NCBI RefSeq assembly: GCF_963855985.1
Contig: NC_087092.1
Location: 18,414,001-18,478,000, forward strand
Reading direction: 5' to 3'
DNA: 64,000 bases
Source: Ostrinia nubilalis
Lineage: Eukaryota > Arthropoda > Insecta > Lepidoptera > Crambidae
Numbering within the stretch: the first letter of the stretch is position 1; each line of letters begins with the position of its first letter. This document shows positions 26,600-37,500 of this stretch, in pieces. The position numbers and the translations under genes are program-made. The notes beneath the pieces were generated by a model that was not told the origin of the DNA, did no database searches, and was given only the letters and a program-made list of their open reading frames with translations.

Positions 26600-26760
26600 A
26601 ACGGTGTCGATATCCGACTGACTGAATCAAGATCTGAGGAGCTCACGTTCGAACCCCGCCGACTGAATCAAGATCTGAGGAGCTCACGTTCGAACCCCGC
26701 CGCGTCCCTGACTATTGCGGAGAACCCACTCGTAACACAAGCATAATGGCTGATCACAAG
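26600..26760 (+). repeat. SINE-like block with a 41-bp tandem duplication
   Basis: A B-box-like sequence (GTTCGAACCCCGCC) closes a 41-bp unit starting GACTGAATCAAGATCTG. The unit occurs twice without a mismatch, at 26620-26660 and 26661-26701. A unique tail follows (GTCCCTGACTATTGCGG...). Confidence 0.7.
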
Positions 26761-28490
26761 GATTTACCGATATTCTTTTAAAAAAAAACGCAGGCAATCA
26801 TTTCTCTATTTTCATCTACTTACCTACTTCGGAATTCAGTTTTTAATTAAATTTAAAGTTGAGCCGTGAGAGAGCCGACCGGCCGGTAACCCGCTCTCGA
26901 GCTGTCCGTCAGGTTACACAGGTTACACGTGATTTTCATTTTCATTTGATATTCAACTTGGGAGCTTTTGACCACCACTTACTAGTGCATAATAATATTA
27001 ATAGGCACAATACTATCAGTATCTGATCAAATAGTTTTAAAAATAGGTATGTAAGTAAGTACGCTGTCAATTTTTTTCTCTACTAATTACATAATCCCAA
27101 TTCAACGATTCAAAATCGTCCAAAGTCAAACTTAAATAATGTTGAATAGCGAAGACAAGTAGAGACGGTCAAGTCCGCAGAGAGCCAGAGACACGCCACG
27201 GCACAGGTGCGGCGGCAGTGCGGCACACGTCACGGTCAGCTACCCGCTGTAAAACTTTATGACGCATGGCGGGCAGGCGTGAACCACGCGCGCGACTTCA
27301 CGCAAATAATGCCAATTTTACCCAAACAATACTTTGGGTAAAGTCCTAATAAGGTTATTAAATATAATATGCAAAAATTCGTACCCTGTTAAATGTTTTA
27401 CTTGAGTTACGCAATATTTTTTGTGTTCTGAAAAAAGGGCGAAGCCCTCATATCACGCACATTTCTAAATATCAAAATCTAGTTTTACGTATAATCGTTA
27501 GCTCTTAAGAGTCCAAAACAACTAAAAATACATGCAATAAAAAGCCGAACATGAAAAGACCATGTTGCACCATGAAAAACAGGCATGTTGAACCCAACGA
27601 ACGAATTTAAATCTTCACGAATTATCGATACTAATAATAATTATAAAGCTGAAGTTTGTTGTTGTTTGTTGTGTGTTTGTTTGCTTGGACGCGCTAATCT
27701 CAAGAAATTAATTAATGTAATGTGTGTTAATAAAGCCTTAGGTTGTTTGCGGATTCAAAGCCTGCAACCATGCACTAGGCGGTTACTGTACGAACCTTTC
27801 TTGCCTTAATATCTACTTACCTACACGTAAATTCAGTGAAAGCCCAACACCACATTTACAAGGTGCTTTGTGCAGTTAACAACATTACGTAATAATTTCT
27901 GAAACGCTGCTAGCTAATTCATAGGTATTTACATTTTTTTAAATTGTGCAACCACAAAGTATGTTGAATTTAACATACAATACAAGGAAGTTGTATTCTC
28001 GCAACAAGCAACCGCGATGCCAATGAGAGTGGTGGCTTACAAACTAAGACGTGTGATGGGTGCATGTGGTATGGAATGAGCCTAGGTTTTCGAGAAATCA
28101 AGTAGTTATTGCTATTTGCAAAAAAGTTTGGCTTAGGTACCCTATTTCATTACGTTTTCCTCGATTTTCCCCACCGCGGCGAAAGTTTCACGAGCTTTGA
28201 ATGACAAATAGATTTGTAAATATGATATTTATGTATGATATTGCTAGACGAGTCAGCGCTATAACAATGAAAAGGATTGGACCCTGTGGTATTTATTTTC
28301 CCTCGGTCCCTCACTGATGAGGATCGCTTAACCACATTAATGTTCCTCCACAGACTGTGATCGTAAGCTGTGTGGATCGCACGATGCATACTTCCACCCA
28401 CCGTCTTCCTCACCACGTTTGACTTTCTCGGCGGTGCCCTACCCCAAGTAGGTACGTCTGCCTTTTATTTGTCCCAAGATATTTATGAAA
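26761..28490. other. Intergenic stretch, no gene seen
   Basis: AT-rich with a GC patch at 27180-27300. The minus strand at 28150-28440 has an open frame that vaguely recalls a LINE C-terminus (DHSLWRN) but is too weak to call. Confidence 0.45.
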
Positions 28491-28690
28491 CTAGCGGCTG
28501 CCTGCGACTCGTTTAATTACTAATGATGTTGATAGATGGCGTTTCATGATTTGAAATTTTTTGTCCAGCGCTGTAGATTTTAACCAATGACGATAGATGG
28601 CGCTTTTTACCCACGTCTTATTTATTTATTGAAATTTGTTTTTAACCGACTTCAACAAAAGGAGGAGGTTCTCAATTCGGTTGGTATTTG
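28491..28690 (-). mobile_element. Helitron 3' end plus AACCGACTTCAA repeat end
   Basis: CTAGCGGCTGCCTGCGACTC at 28491 is a Helitron 3' end on the minus strand. AACCGACTTCAA near 28644 is one end of the repeat family seen at 6230-6646. Both are fragments. Confidence 0.4.
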
Positions 28691-29461
28691 TTTTACTATG
28701 TATGTACACACGGCCACACTGTTAACTATCCATTTCCGTTTTTGCTCTCGCTCTCGTCAAATGGTGATTCTTTGCGACCGAATGACATGACTGGCAATGG
28801 GCAGTTAACACTGTTGCCGATACTACACCGATTACGCCGAGATTTCTGAGCTGATTTACGTGATTCTTGTTTTCATCGATGCGGAATACTTGCCATTTGG
28901 TCCCATAAAAATTTAATTTGATTTGGTTGAGTAGTTTTTATTTTATGAGCATTTTTAGTTTTTAGTATGCTCACGTGTACACTTTGTTTTTGACAATTAC
29001 ATCATCTAGGTATCTTTAAGTAATCGATGTTCACCGATTACTTACAGATTTCTCGTCCGATTTGAGTGATTATTTTTTGTTCGACAGTAGATACTTGCCA
29101 TTTGGTCCCCATATACAATTTAATTTAGTCGAGTTCGAACAGATTTTTTTCGGAATTGATTCCTTTGATTATCGATAACTTCGGCAGTTTTGGAGATATT
29201 TTAATGAAACTTATCTCAAACTGTAGGGTATAAAATTACGCATCTGTGTAATTCATTAAACCATTGTAAAACTAATTGGCATATGGAAAAAAATGGAAAC
29301 TTGTCCATTGAAGCTGACATCTTACACAGGACAACATCTGGATTGAACAAATAAGTACGCCAACCGGAGTCCTTTTTATTTTATTAAACAAATAAAATAA
29401 AATAAAAATGTTGATAGTAAAATGCCAACTAAGACCAAAGGAAATAAGTTTAACTGCAATA
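28691..29461. other. Intergenic stretch with a diverged direct repeat
   Basis: The phrase ATACTTGCCATTTGGTCCC occurs near 28887 and again near 29092, each in a longer diverged block of about 205 bp. No gene seen. Confidence 0.45.
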
Positions 29462-29858
29462 TCTATATAAATATACATATAAAAGGAGAAACTGACTGAC
29501 TGACATATCAACGCACAGCCTAAACGGCTAAACGTAGGCACTTGAAATTTGCAAGGGACGTATCTTAGGTACCGTAGAGGTGCACTAAGAAAGGAATTCC
29601 CGAAATTCCCACGGGAACGGGAATTAGCGGGAAAATCCTTTTGTATGAAAAATGTAAACCGCTTAAGTTAGACGCTTGAAATTTGGCATGCAGGTACCTT
29701 AGTAAACTTGAAGCTTAGTTACAACAGGATATTGCAAAATTCCCACGGGCACGGGAGTTAGCGGGAAAAAACATTTGTATGAAAAAATCTAAACCGCGTA
29801 AGATAGATGAAGGGGGTAAAACGGGATCCACGCGTACGAAGTCGCGGGCGGCCGCTAG
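29462..29858 (+). mobile_element. Complete non-autonomous Helitron
   Basis: Begins TCTATATAAATATACATATA after an A and ends GTCGCGGGCGGCCGCTAG before a T, so both Helitron end rules and the A/T target are met. The interior contains two diverged copies of a block with CCCACGGG...GAATTAGCGGGAAAA. The same block appears in both arms of the foldback element in Bap60 intron 8. Confidence 0.7.
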
Positions 29859-31448
29859 TATCTAATAAACTGCGGGTATCACAGGGAAGATATAACGTCC
29901 CTTACATGACTAACTCTCTTATCTCAGTATTGCGACATTTAGTCATATTTTTTTCAAATTATTGTTTAACGTTAAGACGTTAGCTACACACGTATCTATA
30001 AGTTGAGAACCAATGTAACATACAGATAAGTGAGTTAAAGAAAATTATAGACAATGGAAGCAGGAAAAAATTTGTAGTCCTAACTCAAATTTAATCGCCA
30101 AAAGACTGAGATAGAATAGTTAGTCATGCGAGGGACGATAATTGATGACACATATAAGTATACAGAAAAGAATGGCAGTATTAAATTTTCTGGGATAACT
30201 AGTGTTTTGATTATTATTCTAGCTTCCCTTTATATAATCAAATCTACATGTTATAAAATATGTACAGGAATGTACTTAATCAATCAAGTTTATGATATTG
30301 TGCTGAGAACTATTTCTAATTAAATAAAATAAATCCTTTAGACTTTTACCTTTCATTATTATAGATAATATTATTATGTACCTTGAAGTACCTATTATTT
30401 GAAAGCATTTTTTTACTTTAAAAAGTAGTCTAGAGAATGATAAATGAAGATAAATAATCCTAAACAACACAAAAATAAAGCTAGGTAGGTATTCACAAAA
30501 TACTATAAACAAAGTTCTTGTGATGAACTCAACAACTGCGTAACAGATTTTCATGGTTTTCAATAAGCTTAGGTTTATAAATTGACAAAAATTTTGTGTA
30601 AATTGGTTGGAATATATTAGTAATTTTTGGAAGTGTCGGAAAAAAACATACCTCCTATTGACTTTCATTGCCTAGTCTCTTAAGATAATTATGTAATTAT
30701 AACAAACATTTTAGTAATCTTACAGGCTATTTAAATTTATATTAATACTTTTATCAGAGTAATAAATAACAAAAAATTTACACACTCGAAAATAAATTCA
30801 ATCGCGTTTCTTACACCAATGACGGGACTCATTTAATTTTACACTTCCCTAGATACTCTGATCTGATACCCATGCGAATCGGGGCAGGTCAGTGGTAGTG
30901 TAAGTAGGCATTTATTTGGTAAAAATAGTTCTGATCATTAATAGTCAAATAACTTACCTTAGTCTTTGCTTGCCCCATTATTCACCGGTATCCTCACAAG
31001 ACTGCTACAGGAGTCACATTAGAACCTGGATTAAAAAGTTTTTTTTTAATTTACGATAATTTTAACATAGTAAAAGCTTAGATTAATAAAATCTAAGCGT
31101 AAAAGTAAGTTCTTAGTGTTTTACTTCAACATGCGTACCTACAACATTAAACTCACCAGAATATTCATTGAACTAAGTAGTTACATAAAGTTTGTAGGTC
31201 TTCATTAATAAAAGTGTTTTCCAGTCACCGATTTAGTCATTTAATTGCAAATTAGGCAAACTTTTTAAAAATCACCAACAGGTTCAAATTTAACCGAATC
31301 CATTTTTTTTTATTCATTTCTTATTTTCACGTCTGTCATCATGACCACAGATCCACTATAAGTTATCATCATCATGACGATCTTCTTCTTCTTTTTTGAT
31401 GTTGGCAATACCCGTTGAAGTGAACTTGATTACTGCCATTGCGTACTG
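29859..31448. other. Intergenic stretch, no gene seen
   Basis: Strongly AT-rich. The 130-residue minus-strand frame at 30276-30668 matches no family I recognise and is probably chance in low-complexity sequence. Confidence 0.5.
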
Positions 31449-31615
31449 AGCCCCGATTACGGTAACTTTTTTAACGTCTACAATCCAGACGCGTTTCTGA
31501 TTCTGCGATACGATTGGTCAAAACAGCTGATGTACGCTGTTGAACGACCAATCGTATCGCAGAATCGAGAAGCGTGTCTGGATTGTTGACGTTAAAAATT
31601 ACCGTAATCGGGGCT
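31449..31615. mobile_element. Palindromic MITE (167 bp)
   Basis: Two nearly perfect inverted arms of about 75 bp, AGCCCCGATTACGGTAA... and ...TTACCGTAATCGGGGCT, meet around AACAGCTGATGTACGCTGTT. A CTG on each side (31446-31448, 31616-31618) may be a 3-bp target duplication. Confidence 0.75.
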
Positions 31616-32514
31616 CTGAGCATGAAGCTTAAGATAAAATGGAGGCCACACTTGGAACAAAAACTTGAGTCAAATACCTACTTATCTCTATCTTGCTCTC
31701 CGCGGGCCGACCTCTCTTTTTAGTGTGGACTGTAATATTGCTATCCCCTTAATTAAATCTCCTAGTAAATTCTTCTAAATAGCCATTTCACTAACCTAAT
31801 CAGAAGTTAACCAAATAAATAATTAAATATTTGAACTATGATTATAATACCTAGTTAAATTAAAAATCACAAAATTGTCGGCCGTTTAGGCTTAATGCGT
31901 TGGCGAATCAGGGAATTACAATCCCAATTCCTGAGGAATCGGTAACATGTGTGGCAACATGGGCCCAATCCGGCCCATCATGGGCGGTTGTTTACTATTT
32001 TGTTTACTATGCAGTTATTTTCGTTTAAGATGTTTTACAGGACCCAATCATTGTTTTATCTCAAGAAATGGTGCAAAATTTTGTAGTGCGTGGTTGCGGT
32101 AGTACGTGGTGTCCCGGAAGTGACTTAAGATTCCTCGCGTAAGTGTTTATTTCGTGATTTCCAATATTTGATCATTGTAAACATATTGCTTTGTATTTTC
32201 ACACTTATTATTTAATGATGGCTATGTCAAGAAATAAAGATTTTACAATAAGTTTCATTGACTTTGAGCAAATTTATATTTTTTGTTTATTTAGAAAGAG
32301 AGAGTCTGCCTACAGAGAGCGAGATAGTGATACATAGGTTGTGCTTCAAGTAGGTATTCGAATTGTGCCATTGTGGCCTCCATTTATCTTTAGCTTCATG
32401 GTACTGACAGAGTAAATAGGTAAACATAACACAAATGTGGAGGTTTAGTTTCGGGAAAGTTTTCTGCCAGCTCTTGCTTGTTACAAATTAATTTTGTAAA
32501 TGTTAATTTTAACT
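31616..32514. other. Intergenic stretch, no gene seen
   Basis: AT-rich, no exon or RNA gene supported. Confidence 0.5.
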
Positions 32515-32521
32515 ACAGATT

Positions 32522-32880
32522 TCAAAGTATGGGGATTAATAAAGATAAGGATACATTTAAGGTTAGTCGGAAAAGGGAAATTTTTGGGAAGGAAGACGTA
32601 TAACGAATGGTCAATTTTGGGGCAGTTGAAAAAGATGTGGTTAGCTGTTCCTTCATCCAAGCCGCATTCGCAATGAAGCTATCCTTGATCCGCATTTTGG
32701 CAAGATGAACAGAGGTACATGTGTGACTTATACGCAGGCGAGAGATAATGGACATTGGACTCTGTCCTTTTTGGCCGATGGGGGTGTTTGAAGAACCATC
32801 TTGTTCCATAATATACATCGCCAGTACGTGCGAGTAGTTGCATTCTCGCCATTTTGACTTATTGATACCTCTCTTTCTAT
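32522..32880 (-). pseudogene. Jockey/R1-type LINE C-terminal fragment
   Basis: The minus strand gives IISRLRISHTCTSVHLAK and, after a frameshift, KLTIRYTSSFPKI. These match the zinc-knuckle-like tail of LINE reverse transcriptases (usual form: IRLRFGH..LP.HL.KI, then C..C.....HIFF.CP). Frameshifts show it is dead. This is a different LINE lineage from the RTE-like fragments. Confidence 0.5.
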
Positions 32881-32903
32881 TACACAGTAATTCATATTAT
32901 AAT

Positions 32904-33069
32904 GCACCGAGCGCGGTTTGTATGTAAGCGCGCGCCAATACTTATGCAAACACACTGACAAAATTCGGGGCAACTCACCGCTAATCAACGCTAAATTTTG
33001 TCAGTGTGTGCGTGCGCGGCGCGCCGCATAAGTATTGGCGCGCGCTTACATACAAACCGCGCTCGGTGC
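32904..33069. mobile_element. GC-rich palindromic MITE (166 bp)
   Basis: The arms GCACCGAGCGCGGTTTGTAT...CTTATGC and GCATAAG...ATACAAACCGCGCTCGGTGC are near-perfect inverted copies. An inner pair, ACACTGACAAAATT and AATTTTGTCAGTGT, extends the hairpin. Rich in CGCG, unlike its AT-rich surroundings. No target duplication was identified. Confidence 0.7.
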
Positions 33070-33446
33070 GTTTCTATGAAGATGACCTACTCATTTGTAT
33101 GTATTGTGTTGTCTTATTTGTGATGTCTCTTTGTTTTAGGTATTTTGCTTAGCATACCTTTGAAAATTAAAATTTATCAAAATACCTACACCGTGTAAAA
33201 TCTGCGCTCGTAATATTGGCGGAACAGTGTGCGTTGTGGAAAAAAAAAACAAGTTCATCACCTTTAATAAAAGAAGAAGAACACGAAGATTAGTCACTAT
33301 AAAGTATACGCAAGGAGTACGCAGTACATGCGTACTGCTTACGGAAGAGCGTAGTAAAAAAGTCATTTCCAAACTATACTCGATTAGTTTCACACCCTTG
33401 CATTTTGGCTATGTATAGAATGGAAAGACGCCTCGTCTCGCTTGAA

Positions 33447-33545
33447 ACTTGAAAATGGCACAAATCAAGTTGACCTCGACGTGTATTGCCAATATCAAAA
33501 AAGAAGAAGTAGACCACAGACATGACTTGCGAGTGAGTGACAGGA
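33447..33545 (+). repeat. Dispersed repeat, copy 1 of 3
   Basis: The block GAAAATGGCACAAATCAAG...GACCTCGACGTGTATTGCCA...AAAAGAAGAAG...GAGTGAGTGACAG recurs at 34107-34190, just upstream of Bap60, and part of it in inverted form at 31383-31430. A regulatory role in the Bap60 5' region cannot be judged from sequence. Confidence 0.55.
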
Positions 33546-33818
33546 CTTCTTGGTGGGAATCTGAAGCGTCGTGTTAGCAGTTTTGTTTTATTTCCTCAAA
33601 TTCGTGTTTGGGCGACTATTAATGTGTAATAATTATGTGTTCGTGAACGTGCATGAGTGTGGGCAAGTGAAGCAAAACAGTGCATCGTGATTCTTTTGGT
33701 TCTCTCAAGTTGTCCATAGGAGGTCTCAGTAAAGTTGTGGTGCTCAAAGGGTGGGAAGGGGCATCATCTATCATCCTTCATTATATCATTACTTGATCTC
33801 ATTATGTATAATATTATA

Positions 33819-34082
33819 CAGGGTGTTAGGTAAATGAGTATATGAGCCGACACTAGCCCATGTTAACATGGTCATATAAATGGTATGGTGAAGTCAGAAA
33901 TTTGATATCATCATTTTATTTTTTTTAATTTTCATACAAAATTTATTTTATAAAATCCGATTTGTATGAAAAATAAAATAATTAAAATGAAGATATCAAT
34001 TTTCTGACTTCACCATACCATTTATATGACCATGTTAACATAGGCTAGTGTCGGCTCATATACCCATTTACCTAACACCCTG
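33819..34082. mobile_element. TA-flanked palindromic MITE (264 bp)
   Basis: CAGGGTGTTAGGTAAATG and CATTTACCTAACACCCTG-type ends with arms of about 120 bp, flanked by TA on both sides. TIR and target fit the Tc1/mariner group. It lies about 300 bp before the Bap60 start codon. Confidence 0.7.
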
Positions 34083-34106
34083 TATATAACTCGTATCACT
34101 TATAAA

Positions 34107-34190
34107 CTCGAAAATGGCACAAATCAAGTCGACCTCGACGTGTATTGCCAACATCATCAAAAAAGAAGAAGAAGTGAGTGACAGATGACA
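34107..34190 (+). repeat. Dispersed repeat, copy 2 of 3
   Basis: Diverged direct copy of 33447-33545, ending about 190 bp before the Bap60 ATG, so it may lie in the promoter or 5' UTR. Confidence 0.55.
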
Positions 34191-34381
34191 GTGACAACAA
34201 TGGCTGGCATGCCAAATCAAAACAGCTTTGAGCTTGGGTTATTGAATTTGAGTTAGAGATTTATTGGGCATTTACAATATTTATGAGTATATAAACACTT
34301 CCTGTGTTTTGTTATTAATATAAGAGTAAATGGTGTAGTAGATCGAACAGTTTCTAGGACAGTGATATAAACAAAGCTGTA

Positions 34382-34522
34382 ATGGCGCAACGCTTCCCTA
34401 CAAATGCTCCAAACACCGCACCACCGCCGGGAGCGCTTCAGCAGCAGCAGCGGTACCCCGTGCCTGCCCAGCCGCCCGGCTCCCCCATGCCCCCCAGACC
34501 TTACCCTGGACCTAACTTTCCT
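34382..34522 (+). CDS. Bap60 exon 1 (residues 1-47)
   Basis: [19 protein letters not shown] then a QQQQ and proline-rich tail, ending phase 0 at TTTCCT|GTGAGT. Low-complexity N-termini are usual in this family, so the start rests on being the first ATG and on frame. Confidence 0.85.
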
Positions 34523-37500
34523 GTGAGTATTTGCTACTAAATACAGTTGACAAAATACATGCCAATCATACAAATATGTAGATGATATTCTATTAAATAT
34601 TACGTCCTATCCTACACACTGAACATTGATATTGCTAAGCATGCTCTGATTAGGGCTCATACAATATAAAATTGTCTATCTTTATAGTTAGGTACAGATT
34701 AGAGCATTGCTATGTAATGTAACGTTCTTACGAATGATACAATACAGGTAAAATGTACGACGCGGACGTTTGGTTCGTGAAAGTGTGATACGATTGACAT
34801 TTCATATAGCAGCGTGTGGTTCTGTTACAAGTAAATTCTCTATTCTATACTCACCATAAGGTTGACTCACTAAAATGTTTTAAGCATGATTTGCCTTGGT
34901 TTTTTTTTATATGATAATCGAAATAAATACAATATCCATCAATAATTTAATTTTGATCAAAATTTCCCTTGACATCAGTTGATTTTAATTAAATTATTTT
35001 TGTCATCAAAACTTGGATACATATAAAAATGAATCCCTACTTACCTTGGTCATTGCGTGCTGGACCGATTTCTATAATTCTTTTTTTGTGTTGTTTCTTA
35101 TTCAGGGTGGAATTTTGTAATGCCACCTGGAGGGAAAGTACTTGTAATACTGTAGATAGAAAGAAAAAATTCCTTTATTTTTGAAAAGAAAGAGAACTGC
35201 ATTCAAAGATTGTAGAAATTTTTAGAAAATTCACTACCGTACCATACAGGTTTCTGCACATAATTAAAATAATTTAAGATTTTATGGTTTTGCTTTCATT
35301 TAATTTATCAAGTTTGTTAGAGAGATTTCATCCTTATACTTAACCCTAACGATTGATGCAATAAAAATACAGCATGTAATTTTATCAGATTTTAGTTGGT
35401 TCATTTCCCAGGTGTGGCAAGCAAATTTTTGAAAATCTTTGAATGCAGTTCTATTTCTTTTCAAAAATAAAGGAATGTTTTCTTTGAGAAAAATTTTCTA
35501 TATCTACAATTTTAAGAGTTCTTTCCCTCCAGGTGGCATTACAAAATTCCACCCTGTATGTAGTCAGGAGAATTTTTATTTTATTTATTTGGACAACTAA
35601 CAAAACATACACATGTATATGACATGGGAATGAATTATTTTATCTAGAAGTCATAAAAGTACTTAGAACTAAGTGATGTCTTTATTGAAGGCTGACATGG
35701 CGTACAATTGTTTTTATGCAGGATGGCAGGTATTTGACCGCAATTGTACCTGATGTTAAGTAAGATGCAGTCTAGGATGGTACATATCTGCCCTGTAAGT
35801 GGCTATTCACTCTTGCCTTGAAAAGGCCCAGATTATAGTGTTCAGGAAAGACAGTAGCAGGCATCGAATTCCAGTCCCTAGCTGTTGACAGTTATATATT
35901 TAAAAACAATACTAGTTATTTGCTGCCGCTGCAAAGGATTGCAGCACAGCACGCTTGAATTTCAGTGGCTTATAACAGAGAGGGTCATACTAATTTTTCT
36001 TAAGACAGGACAATGCCTGTCAGGACAACTAATCATTTATATATTCTTGAAAGAACAGCCCACTACTTAATATTTTGTTCAAAGTTTCTAGCGTGTTTTT
36101 AAAAGGTTCGGTTTCTCCAAAACTATATTAAAAAAATCAAACCTTCGGTTTTGGAATTTTTTTTATTGAAATGTTAAATAATTCCTGCAATCCCAAGATT
36201 CGTCACCATCATGTGCCTTTTACATATAATTTACTAACACAGCAGTCTCGGCCGTTCGTTTTCCTAACAATAAAAATAAACTATTTTTTTGTACGTAAGG
36301 CTCGCAGCGGATTCACGCCTCCGCCCGCCGGCGGCGCGGGCGCGGGGCGCGGCGCGGGCGCGGGCGCGGGCGCGCCCTACGGGCCCGGCGTGGGCGTGGG
36401 CGTGGGCTCGCGTCCGCCGCCGCCGCCGCCGCAGGCCGCCAAGCGCGCCGCCGACGCACGGAGCCCCATGCCACCTCAGCACAAGCCCGCTATGTACAAT
36501 CCGTAAGTGATTTACGCTCGCGTAATATATCTACACATTATAATATATATTCTGGACAATACTAACATATAGACACTCATAAACACAAACACACACACAT
36601 ACACACACGCACACACACGCACACACACACACACACACATGAATTAAGTATGTACCCAATCTAGTTGTAGTTAGGTCTGTAGTGGCGAGGGCCTGGTAAT
36701 CGGTTAGACAGGGTGTCTTAGGCACCCTAGTACAGATACCAGTCTCTCACAAAGGTATTATTGCTGTATGATGATAACTTACTGTAACTAGATATAAGTT
36801 TTTATACCTCTGTGAAAGAGAAATAAAGTTTATTTATTATTATTATTATTTATCGATAAACCCAAAAAAAAGTAGAGCCGAGCCGATGAATATTGGGTTT
36901 CTGAATGGAAACCATCGACTCAGCAAAGTTAGCGCAGGGCGCCTCCCTCGCTCGACCCGCTGAGCGTCTGCCGTCCGGCGACGTCGCTCAGCGTACGGTG
37001 TGCCCGCAGCGAGGCGTACGGCGGCGCGGGCGGCAAGCGCAAGAAGCGGCTGGCGGACAAGATCCTGCCGCAGAAGGTGCGCGACCTGGTGCCGGAGTCG
37101 CAGGCCTACATGGACCTGCTGGCCTTCGAGCGCAAGCTGGACGCCACCATCATGCGCAAGCGCCTCGACATCCAGGAGGCGCTCAAGCGGCCCATGAAGC
37201 AGAAGCGGAAGCTGAGGATATTCATCTCCAATACTTTTTATCCGGGTGAGTTTTGACGGTTTTTGGAGTGTGTGAATTCATTCGTACCGCTGTAGACGTT
37301 CCTGAATTGAACTCGCTTTTCGTCGGTATTGTTTCCGTTCCATCGTGAATAGATGCTTTCTAAGAATGTCCATGGACGCTGTGTTGATGGCTTTGTAGCT
37401 CAAAAACTGTGTCCTTTTTTTCACTCGCGAATTTTATAAACTTTTTTTTTGAGATAATGACAATCTCCGAATGAACTGTATTTAATTTTCTCTGCAATTA

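Noticed and set aside
30276..30668. 130-residue hydrophobic minus-strand frame
   Set aside because: AT-rich composition gives Phe/Ile/Leu-rich translation; no receptor or transporter motif seen.
36264..36510. Arg/Ala-rich frames on other frames of Bap60 exon 2
   Set aside because: GC-rich shadow; only the frame joining exons 1 and 3 in phase is accepted.
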